From Streptomyces parvulus (GTDB taxonomy: Bacteria; Actinomycetota; Actinomycetes; Streptomycetales; Streptomycetaceae), in assembly GCF_014648855.1 (NCBI RefSeq), contig NZ_BMRX01000022.1, positions 1 to 64,000 on the forward strand: DNA of 64,000 nucleotides, written 5' to 3'. The position numbers and the translations under genes are program-made. Of the stretch, positions 34,901-52,500 are shown in pieces. Below the pieces are notes generated by a model, which saw nothing but the letters and a program-made list of their open reading frames with translations, made no database searches and was not told the DNA's origin. Each line of letters begins with the position of its first letter. Within the stretch, counting starts at the first letter, position 1.

Positions 34901-37900
34901 CTACGCCAGCTTGCGGTGGAAGACCTCGAACATCTCCGCCACGGGGGCGGGCATGTGCATCTCGTGGTGCGTGACCCGCACGTCGTGCACTTCGAGGGTG
35001 CCCTCGACGTACGGCCGCCACAGGTGCGCGTACGACGTGTCCTCCAGGCCGGCGTTGAAATACACCACGTCGCCGCGGTAGACCGGCGACTCGAAATCCA
35101 TCATCATCGCCGTGTTGTTCGCCAGGACCCTCGACATGGTGTCCAGGAACTCCTGCCGGTTGCCGGTGCGGATGTACTGGCTGAAGTCGTCCTCCAGCTC
35201 CGCCCGGAAGTCGGAGGAGTCCTTTCCGGCGTGCACCTGCTCGAAGCCGTGGCCGCCCGGCTGGGCGTCCAGTACGGCCACCAGGGCGACCTCGTGGCCG
35301 CGCCGGTCCAGGGCGTCGGCGACGGCCTGCACGACGGAACCGCCGTAGGACCAGCCGATCAGGTTGAAGGGCCCCTCCGGCTGGACCTTCAGGATCTGTG
35401 TGACGTAGTCCTCGATCATCTCCTCCACGGAGGCGGCCAGTGGCTCCACGCCGTCGGAGCCGCGGGACTGGAGCGCGTACGCGGCCCGGTCCGGCAGGTG
35501 CAGCACGAAGCTGTAGTACGCCCAGCCGAGACCGCCGCCGCCGTGCAGGAACCACACCGGCTTGCGACCCTTGCCGGGATCGCTGTTGAGGGGCAGGACG
35601 ACGGCGAAGGAGTCGGCGTCGTCGTCGGGGATGCCGCCGGCCAGCATCAGCGCGGCCAGTTCGGCCACCGTGGGATACCTGATGATCGTCCTGATGGGGA
35701 TGTCGATGTCGAACCGGTTGCGGATGCGGACGCTGAGCCGGGTGGCGAGCAGCGAGTGGCCGCCGAGCGCGAAGAAGCCGTCGTCGACGCCGACCCTCTC
35801 CAGGCCGAGCAGCTCGGCGAACAGCTCGCACAGCGCCCGCTCGTAGGTGTTGCGCGGCTCCCGGCTGACCGCGGTCGTCGTCTCCTCCGCCGGCAGGGCC
35901 CGCTTGTCGAGCTTGCCGTTTGAGGTCAGCGGGATCTCGGCCAGCGGGATCACCGTGGACGGCACCATGTAGTCCGGCAGGCGTCCGCGCAGGTACTCCG
36001 CCAGCTCCTCGCCGGTGACGGCGGCACCGGCCTCGGGCACGGCGTAACCCACCAGGCGCTTGTCGCCCTCGTGGTTCTCGCGGACCAGGATCACCGCCTG
36101 GGCCACCTCGGGGTGTCCGGCCAGCGCGTGCTCGATCTCGCCCAGTTCGATGCGGAAGCCGCGGATCTTCACCTGGGAGTCGGCGCGTCCCACGTACTCC
36201 AGCCGGCCCTCGCGGTCCCAGCGGACCAGGTCGCCGCTGCGGTACATCCGCTCGCCGGGCTCGCCGAACGGGCAGGCCACGAAGCGCCCCGCGGTCAGGC
36301 CGGGCCGGCCGTGGTAGCCGCGGGCCAGACCGTAGCCGCCCACGTACAGCTCGCCGGTGACGCCGGCGGGGACCGGCCTGAGGTGGGCGTCCAGGACGTG
36401 GGCGCGCAGCCCCGGCACGGCCGGACCGATCACGCCGGCCCGGTGGCGTGCGGCGGAGTACTCGTCCAGGTCGACGCGGGTGACGTGGACGGTGGTCTCG
36501 GTGATGCCGTACATGTTCACCAGCACCGGCGCGTCGGACGCGTGGCGCGTGTACCAGTCCGTGAGGCGGTTCAGGTCGAGGGCCTCGCCGCCGAAGACCA
36601 CGTACCGCAGGGCCAGTTCCTGGCCGGGGGCGTCGGCGTCGGCCTGGGCGAGCTGGTAGAAGGCCGAGGGCGTCTGGTTGAGGACGGTGACCCGCTCGCG
36701 GGCGAGGAGGCGGAGGAAGTCGGCCGGGGAGCGGGAGACGTCGAAGGGGACGACGACCAGGCGTCCGCCGTGCAGCAGCGGGCCCCACAGCTCCCACACC
36801 GAGAAGTCGAAGGCGTAGGAGTGGAAGAGGGTCCACACGTCGTCCGCGCCGAAGCCGAAGTCCCGGGTGGCGGTGAAGAGTCCGACCACGTTGCGGTGCG
36901 GCACCGGCACGCCCTTGGGGCGGCCGGTCGACCCGGAGGTGTAGATGACGTACGCCGGGTGCGCGGGGCGCAGGACGGTGCGGCGCTCGGCGTCGGTGAG
37001 GTCGGCGGCGGACTCCGCGTCGAAGGCGTCCGCGCGGTCGAGGCGGACGACGGGGAGGTCGTGGGCTAGGTCTCCGGCGGCGCCGCCCGTGACCAGCAGG
37101 ACCGGTGCCGCGTCCTCGACGATGTAGGCGATGCGGTCGGCCGGCGAGTCGGGGTCGATGGGCAGGTAGGCGCCGCCCGCCTTGAGCACCGCGAGGAGCG
37201 CGACGACGAGGTCCGCCGAGCGCTCCAGGCAGACGCCGACCAGGGACTCGGGGCCCACTCCCCGGGCGACCAGGTGCCGTGCGAGCCGGTTGGCCCGGGC
37301 GTTCAGCTCGCCGTAGGTGAGCGAGGTGTCCTCGTGCACCACGGCGACTTCGCCGCTCCGGCGCGCGGCCTGCCGCTCGAACAGCTCCACCAGGGTGACC
37401 TCGTCAATGGTCCCGCCGGCGGTGTTCACGCCGAACAGCAGCCGCTCGCGCTCCGACGCGCTGAGCACGTCGACCTCGCCGACCCGCAGGCCCGGGTCGG
37501 CGGCGAGCTGCTCCAGCACCCGCACCAGCCGGGCGGCGATCTCCTCGGCGGTGCCGCGGTCGAACAGGTCGGTCGCGTACTGGAGGTCGCCGCGCAGCGC
37601 CCCCGTGGCGTCCACGGCCAGGAAGAACGTCAGGTCGACCATGGCGGTCGACGGGATGGCCTGCTCGAACCTCATCTCCAGGCCGGGCAGCGCGAGGTCC
37701 GGCTTCTCGTAGCTCTGCCAGGAGAAGATCACCTGGAACAGCGGCTGGTAGGCGGCGGAGCGGTCGGGGTTGATCGCCTCGACCACCACGTCGAACGGCA
37801 CGTCCTGGTGCTCGTAGGCGCTCAGCGCCTTGTCGCGCACCTGCGCCAGCAGCTCCCTGAAGGGCGGGTTGCCGGAGAGGTCGGCGCGCAGCACCTGGGT

Positions 37901-38779
37901 GTTGACGAAGCAGCCGATCATGTCGGCCAGGGCCTCGTCGGTGCGACCGGCGATCGGGGAGCCGATCGTCACGTCCTCGCCGCCGCCGAGCTTGCCCAGC
38001 AGCACCGCCAGCGCGGACTGCACCACCATCGACAGGCTCATCCCGCGCTCGTCGGCGAGCTTCTGCAGCCCGGCCGCCACCTCGGGGCCCGCCTCGATGG
38101 CGACCGTGTCGCCGCGTGAACTGGCCTCGGCGGGCCGCGGCCGGTCCAGCGGCAGGCTCAACGGCTGCGGCACGCCGTCGAGTTCTCCGCGCCAGTACTC
38201 GATCTGCGCCGCGGCGAGACTGGCCGGGTCGGCGACGTCGCCGAGCACCTCGCGCTGCCACAGCGCGTAGTCCTTGTACTGGAGCGGCAGTTCCTCCCAC
38301 GCCGGCGCCCCGCCGCCCAGGCGGGCGGTGTAGGCGGCGACCAGGTCCCGCATCAGCGGGGCGCTGGAGCTGCCGTCCGAGGCGATGTGGTGGATGACCA
38401 GGACGAGGACGTGCTCCTCGGGCGAGCAGCGCAGCAGGGTGGCGCGGAAGGGCAGTTCGGCGGCGAGGTCGAAGCGGTGCGCGACCGCCCGGTCGACCTC
38501 GGCGGGCAGCTCCTCGGGGCTCACCTCGGCCACCGGGACGGCGAGCCGGGCCTCCTCCGTCGGCCACACCCGCGCGTACGGCTCGCCCTCGTCGTCGGTC
38601 AGGTAGGTGGTGCGCAGGATCTCGTGCCGTCCGACCACGTCGTGGAGGGCCCGCACCAGGGCGTCCCGGTCCAGGGTGCCGGTCAGCCGGAACGCCGCCG
38701 ATATGTTGTAGGTCGCCGCCCCGCGCTCCAGTCTGTGCAGCAGCCACATGCGGCGTTGTGCGAATGACAGGGGGATCAT
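34901..38779 (-). CDS. termination NRPS: C-A(Thr)-T-TE
   Basis: A 1292-residue protein with C (HHIASDG near 130), A (YTSGSTGRPKG near 616), T (GGHSL near 1006) and TE (GWSYGG near 1141) domains. The ten specificity positions read DFWNVGMVHK, essentially the threonine code. The C domain is LCL-like and the upstream module has no E domain, so it receives an L-residue. The TE at the end of the last module should release the chain by macrolactonisation. With six residues and a beta-hydroxy first residue, a 19-membered depsipeptide ring results. Start ATG 38779 follows the previous NRPS stop by 5 bp. The N-terminus MIPLSFAQRR is shared with the two upstream NRPSs, suggesting module duplication. 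Confidence 0.95.
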   Translation of the reverse strand: MIPLSFAQRRMWLLHRLERGAATYNISAAFRLTGTLDRDALVRALHDVVGRHEILRTTYLTDDEGEPYARVWPTEEARLAVPVAEVSPEELPAEVDRAVAHRFDLAAELPFRATLLRCSPEEHVLVLVIHHIASDGSSSAPLMRDLVAAYTARLGGGAPAWEELPLQYKDYALWQREVLGDVADPASLAAAQIEYWRGELDGVPQPLSLPLDRPRPAEASSRGDTVAIEAGPEVAAGLQKLADERGMSLSMVVQSALAVLLGKLGGGEDVTIGSPIAGRTDEALADMIGCFVNTQVLRADLSGNPPFRELLAQVRDKALSAYEHQDVPFDVVVEAINPDRSAAYQPLFQVIFSWQSYEKPDLALPGLEMRFEQAIPSTAMVDLTFFLAVDATGALRGDLQYATDLFDRGTAEEIAARLVRVLEQLAADPGLRVGEVDVLSASERERLLFGVNTAGGTIDEVTLVELFERQAARRSGEVAVVHEDTSLTYGELNARANRLARHLVARGVGPESLVGVCLERSADLVVALLAVLKAGGAYLPIDPDSPADRIAYIVEDAAPVLLVTGGAAGDLAHDLPVVRLDRADAFDAESAADLTDAERRTVLRPAHPAYVIYTSGSTGRPKGVPVPHRNVVGLFTATRDFGFGADDVWTLFHSYAFDFSVWELWGPLLHGGRLVVVPFDVSRSPADFLRLLARERVTVLNQTPSAFYQLAQADADAPGQELALRYVVFGGEALDLNRLTDWYTRHASDAPVLVNMYGITETTVHVTRVDLDEYSAARHRAGVIGPAVPGLRAHVLDAHLRPVPAGVTGELYVGGYGLARGYHGRPGLTAGRFVACPFGEPGERMYRSGDLVRWDREGRLEYVGRADSQVKIRGFRIELGEIEHALAGHPEVAQAVILVRENHEGDKRLVGYAVPEAGAAVTGEELAEYLRGRLPDYMVPSTVIPLAEIPLTSNGKLDKRALPAEETTTAVSREPRNTYERALCELFAELLGLERVGVDDGFFALGGHSLLATRLSVRIRNRFDIDIPIRTIIRYPTVAELAALMLAGGIPDDDADSFAVVLPLNSDPGKGRKPVWFLHGGGGLGWAYYSFVLHLPDRAAYALQSRGSDGVEPLAASVEEMIEDYVTQILKVQPEGPFNLIGWSYGGSVVQAVADALDRRGHEVALVAVLDAQPGGHGFEQVHAGKDSSDFRAELEDDFSQYIRTGNRQEFLDTMSRVLANNTAMMMDFESPVYRGDVVYFNAGLEDTSYAHLWRPYVEGTLEVHDVRVTHHEMHMPAPVAEMFEVFHRKLA

Positions 38780-38784
38780 GGGCT

Positions 38785-46533
<7,749 letters not shown>

Positions 46534-46545
46534 CGGCGCAAACTC

Positions 46546-49500
46546 CTACACGGTCATCTGACGCAGCTGGGGGCGGTTCTTCTTGCGGGGCCGGGAGTCG
46601 TCCGCGGTCAGTTCCTCGATACGGGCCGCCAGTTGGGCGACGGTCGGGTTGCGGAACACCATCGTGACCTTGGAGTCGACGCCGAACCGGGTGCGGATGC
46701 GCCCGCTGAGCCGGGTGGCCAGCAGGGAGTGGCCGCCGTTGCCGAAGAAGTCGTCGTCGATGCCGATCTCCTCCCTGCCGAGCAGGTCGGCGAAGAGTCC
46801 GCACAGGGCTTCCTCGGTGGGCGTGCGCGGGGGCCGCCCGGTTCCGGCGCCGCCCTGGTCGGGTGCGGGGAGCGCGCCGCGGTCGAGCTTGCCGCTCGGG
46901 TTCACGGGCAGCTCGGCGAGGGGCACGATCGCGGAGGGGACCATGTAGTCCGGCAGGCGCCGGCGCAGCAGCTCCGCCAGGGGCGCGAGGTCCAGCCCGG
47001 CCGCGTCCGCCTTGCCGGCCGGCACCAGGTACGCGACCAGCCGCTGGTCGCCGGGGCGGTCCTCCCGGACCACGGCGACCGACTGCGCCACGGTGGGGTG
47101 TTCGGCCAGGACGTGCTCGATCTCGCCCAGCTCGATCCGGAATCCCCGGACCTTGACCTGGAAGTCGGAGCGTCCGATGTACTCCAGCCGGCCGTCCTCC
47201 CGCCAGCGCACCAGGTCGCCGGTGCGGTACATCCGGTCGCCGGGTCCTCCGAACGGGCAGGCCACGAAGCGGCCCGCGGTGAGGTCGGGCCGGCCGTGGT
47301 AACCGCGGGCCAGGCCGTCGCCGGCGATGTACAGCTCGCCCTGCACGCCGCGCGGTACGGGCCGCAGGCGCGCGTCGAGCACGTACACCCGGGTGTTGCC
47401 GATCGGTGCCCCGATGGCCGGGGTGCCGGCGCCCGGGGTGACCGGGGCGCTCGTGGACCAGATCGTGGTCTCGGTCGGGCCGTACACGTTGGCGACCTCG
47501 GCGGCCTGTCCGGCGAGGTCCTCGGCCAGGCTCGGCGGCAGCGCCTCCCCGCCGACCAGGACCCTGAGGCCGGTGGCGGCGTCGGGTTCCTCCATGAGCA
47601 GGATCTGCCAGAACGCCGGTGTCGCCTGGAGGACGGTCACCCCGTGGCGGCGCATCGTCTCGCGTACCGCCGCGGGCTGGGCGACGGTCTCCTTGCCCGC
47701 GAGCACCACGGCCGCCCCGGAGATCAGCGGCAGGTACAGCTCCAGGCCCGCGATGTCGAAGGAGACGGTGGTCACGGCGAGCAGCCGGTCACCCGGGGTC
47801 AGCGGGTGGCGCCGCCGCATGGTGGCCAGGAAGTTGGCCAGGCCGCGGTGGGTGACCGACACGCCCTTGGGCCTGCCCGTGGATCCGGAGGTGTAGATGA
47901 CGTACGCGGCGTTGTCCGGGTGGACGGCCACGGTGGGCGCCGACGCGGGGCGGCCCGCGCAGTCGGCGCCCTCGAGGGTGTCTGCGTCGAGGACGAGGAC
48001 GGGCCGGGCGTCGTCGACGATGTGGTCGATGCGGCTCGCCGGGTGGTCCGGGTCGACCGGCACGTAGGTGGCGCCCGCCTTGAGCACCGCCAGCAGCGCG
48101 ACCACGAGCCGCGCGGACCGGGGCAGCCGTACGGCCACCGGCGACTCGGGTCCCACGCCGCGGTCGATCAGCCAGTGCGCGAGGCGGTTGGCGCGTGCGT
48201 CCAGCTCGGCGTAGGTGAGCGACTCGTCCTCGGCGATGACCGCCGGGGCCTCGGGGGTGGCCTCCGCCTGCCGGCGCACCTCCTCCACCAGGCCGGCCCG
48301 GAGGGTGGGTTCGGCGGTGTCGTTGACCTCGCGCAGCAGCCAGTCGCGCTCCCGGTCGTCGAGTACGTCGACGTCGCCGAGGCGGGTGGCCGGGTCGGCC
48401 AGCAGCAGGTCGAGGACGCGTACGAGCCGGGCGGCGATCTCCTCGGCCTCCGCGCGCTCGTAGAGGTTGTTCTGGTAGTCGAGGGAGAGCCGCAGGTAGG
48501 GGTCGGAGGAGTTGAGCGTGAGCGGGTAGTGGGAGCCCGCGAAGGGGCGGATGCCGTCGATGGTGAAGCCCGCCGAGGTGTTGGCCTCCACCATGCCTTC
48601 GCGGTCGATCGGGTAGTTCTCGAACACGATCAGCGTGTCGAAGAGGGCGGGCAGTCCGACGCTCCGCTGGATGTCCGCCAGCCCGTGGTGGTGGTGGTCG
48701 AGCAGGGCCGTCTGCCGGTCCTGGAGGCCGGTGATGACCTCGCCCATGGTGTGCCGGGGGCCGCAGTCCACCCTGGTCGGCAGGGTGTTGATGAACAGGC
48801 CGACCATCTCGTCGGAGCCGGCCAGGTCGGCCGGGCGGCCGTTGACGGCGGCTCCGAAGACCACGTCGCGCTGCCCGGTGAGCTGCGACAGCAGGATCGC
48901 CCAGGCGCCCTGGAGGAGCGTGTTCAGGGTGACGCCCAGCTCCGCCGCGCGGCGGGCGAGTTCGCGTCCCTTGTCGATCGGCAGCGGTACCTCGACGCGG
49001 CCGAGGGCGGACGCGCTGCCCTTGAGGGCCGCGTTCGGGGCGACGAGGGTCGGCTCGTCGAACCCGTCCAGCTCGGCCTTCCACCGCGCCTCGGACACCG
49101 CGTGGTCCTGGCGCGACAGCCAGGTCAGGTAGTCGCCGTAGTCGCGGACCGGGGTCAGGTCCCGGCTCCCGGAGTACAGCCTGATCAGGTCCGTGATCAC
49201 CATGGGTGAGGACCAGCCGTCGAAGAGGGTGTGGTGCGCGGTGACGATCAGCTTGGCGCGGTCGGGGCCGCAGGTGAGCAGCGCCAGGCGGATCAGCGGG
49301 GGCCGGGCCGGGTCGAGCTGGTCGGCCCGGTCGTCGGCGAGCGCCCGGTCGAGCGCCGCGTCCTGCTCGGTCTCGCTCAGTCCGGTCAGGTCCAGGTGCC
49401 GCCAGGGGATGTAGACGTGCTCCGGCACGACCTGCACCGGGTCGCCCTCGTCGGTGGTGAGGAACGCGGAGCGCAGGTTCGGGTAGCGCTCCAGGAGTGC

Positions 49501-52500
49501 CTGTCCGGCCGCCCGCATGCGCTCGGGGTCCACGTGTCCGTTCAGGTGCAGCGCGAACTGCATGTGGTAGACGTCGAAGGAGCCCTCGGCGAGCGCGGCC
49601 TGGAACTGGATGCCGGACTGCCCGGGGGCCTGCGGCCACACCTCGGTCAGCCGGCCGTAGCGCTCCTCCCAGGCCTCGATCTCGTACTGCCGGACCGGGA
49701 CGAGCGGGGCGTCGGAGGGGGTGAGCCCGCCGATGCCGGCAAGCGCGGCGTGGGCGGCCATGCCGCGCAGCACCTCGACCCACAGCTCGGCCAGTTCGGT
49801 GGTCCGCTCGCGGGAGAGGATCTTGCCGGCGAACATGAAGGCGGCCTGCAGCCGGGTGCCGTCGGGGGTGTCGGTGGCGACGGAGTTGACCTCCAGCGCG
49901 GACAGCGCCGGCAGGTCCCCGTCGGGCAGCGCGATCAGCTCGGCGGACCAGGACGCCGGTCCCCAGCCCTCGGCGCGCAGGTGCTCGGGCACGTCGGAGT
50001 CGGAGATCCGGCCGAGGTAGTTGAACCCGACCTGCGGCACGGGGCAGTCGGCGAGCTGCTCGCCGGTCTCCTGGTTCAGCCAGCGCAGCATTCCGTAGCC
50101 GACGCCCTTGTCGGGGACGGCGCGCAGCTGCTCCTTGACGAGCTTGACGGCCTGGCCGGCGGCGGGGCCTCCGGCCAGTACGTCGGCGAGGTCCACGTCC
50201 CGCACGTCGACCCGGGCCGGGTACATGCTGGTGAACCATCCGACGGTGCGCGAGAGGTCGGCTCCGGGGACGACGTCCTCCTCGCGGCCGTGCCCCTCCA
50301 GGCGGACCAGGGTCGAGGCGTCCGCGCCGCGCCACCGCTCCATGGCCAGCGCGAGGGCGGCGAGCAGCACGTCGGTGCCGGTGGCTCGGAACGCGGTGGG
50401 GAGGGTGGTCAGCACGGCCTCGGTGACGTCGGCGGGCAGCTCCACCCGCACGGTGTCGACGGTGGACCACACATCCACCGACGGGTCGAACGGCCGGCTG
50501 CCGAGCGGCGGGTCGGACGCCTCCAGGACGTTCAGCCAGTGCGTCAGTTCGGCCTCCCGCCCGGGGGTGTACGCCTCGTCCTCCAGCGCGGCGGCCCAGC
50601 GCCGGGCCGAGGTGCCGACCGGCGGCAGTTCGGGCGCCTTCCCGGCCCGCACCCGCTGCCAGGCCTCGGCGAGGTCGGACATGAGGACGCGCCAGGAGAC
50701 GCCGTCCACGACCAGGTGGTGCAGCACCACCAGCAGCCGGCCCCGGCCGGAGCCCGCGTCGAACCAGACGAGGTCCGCCACGGTGCCGGCCTCGGGGTCC
50801 AGGCGACCCACCGAGGCGTCCAGTTCCGCCCTGGCGGCGTCCAGCGCGGCCGGCTCGTCCCAGCGGCCGTCGCAGCCGACCCGGCGGATCAGGTCCGCGG
50901 CGCGGACGGTGCCGGGGCCGCTCACGACGAGGGTGGGCTCGTCGCCGCGGACCAGGCGGGCGCGCAGCAGGTCGTGCCGGTCGAAGACGGCGTCCAGCGT
51001 CGCGGCGAGGGTGCCGGCGTCGATGCCCTCGGGCAGTTCCAGCACCATCGACATGGCGAACCGGTCGGTGCCGCCGCCGTGTTCGAACACCTGCCGCGCG
51101 ACCGGCGGCAGCGGCATGGGGCCGACGCCGCCGCCGTCGAGTTCGGCGAGGACGGGCGCCCGGTCCCGGCGGTCGGCGGCCACCTCGGACAGCCTGGCCG
51201 CCGTACGGCATTCGAAGATCTCCCGGGTGGTCAGTTCCAGGCCCTTGGCGCGGGCCCGGGCGACGACCTGGATGGAGCGCAGGCTGTCCCCGCCCACGGC
51301 GAAGAAGTCGTCGTCGGCGCCGACCCGGTCGACGCCGAGCACGTCCGCGTAGGCGGCGGTGATGATCTTCTCCGCCTCGGTGCGGGGCTCCCGGTAGGTC
51401 TCGCCGAGGAACTCCGGCTCGGGCAGCGCGGAGCGGTCCAGCTTGCCGGTCGGGCCGAGCGGCAGCCTGCCGAGGGCGACGAAGGCCGAGGGCACCATGT
51501 AGTCCGGCAGCCGGGCGGCGACGTACTTGCGCAGCTCGGCGGCGGAGGCGCCGGACTGCACGTCGACGTCGCCGATGCCGCCGACGCCGTCGTCGCCCAC
51601 GGCCCCCTCGCCGGTGTGCACCACGTAGGCGACGAGTCGCTTGCCGCCCGAGGGCTGCTCCCGGCCGACGACCACGGCCTCGCTGATGCCGGGGTGGCCG
51701 GTGACGACGGCCTCGACCTCGGTCGTCTCGATGCGGAATCCGCGCACCTTGACCTGGCCGTCGCCGCGGCCGACGCACTCCAGTTCACCGCGGGCGTTCC
51801 AGCGGGCCAGGTCGCCGGTGCGGTACATCCGCTCGCCGGCCGGGCCGAAGGGGTCGGCCAGGTAGCGTTCGGCGGTCAGGGCGGGGCGGCCGTGGTAGCC
51901 GCGGCCCAGGCAGGCGCCGGCCACGTACAGCTCGCCCACCACGCCCTCGGGTACCGGGGCCAGGCCCGGGCCGAGGACGTAGGCGCGCATGTTGCCCAGC
52001 GGCGTGCCGATGGGCGCGACGTCGCCGTGGGCCCACTCCTCGTCCGCGGCGAGGGAGAAGGCGGTGGCGTAGAAACTCTCGCTCTGGCCGTAGGAGTTGA
52101 CGATCCGCGCGCCGGGCAGCGCCTCGCGCACCTGCCGCACGAGCCGGCCGGGCAGGACGTCGCCGGCGAAGACGACGGTGCGTACGTCGGGCGCCTTGTC
52201 GAGGTGGCCGACCAGCTCGCCGAGGACCGAGGGGACGCCGCTGAGGACATGGCCGTCGAAGGCGTCCCGTTCGCCGAGCGCCAGGGCGTTCGGCAGGATC
52301 TCGACGGTGCCGCCGGTGGTCAGGGTGGTCAGCAGCTCGAAGACCGAGACGTCGAAGTTGACCGAGGTGCCGGCCGGCATCCGCCACCCGGGCGGTGTGC
52401 CGAGCACGCGGACCAGTTCCCGTACGCCGTTGACGACGTTGCGGTGGGTGATCGCCGCGCCCTTCGGCTTGCCGGTGGAGCCGGAGGTGTACATCACGTA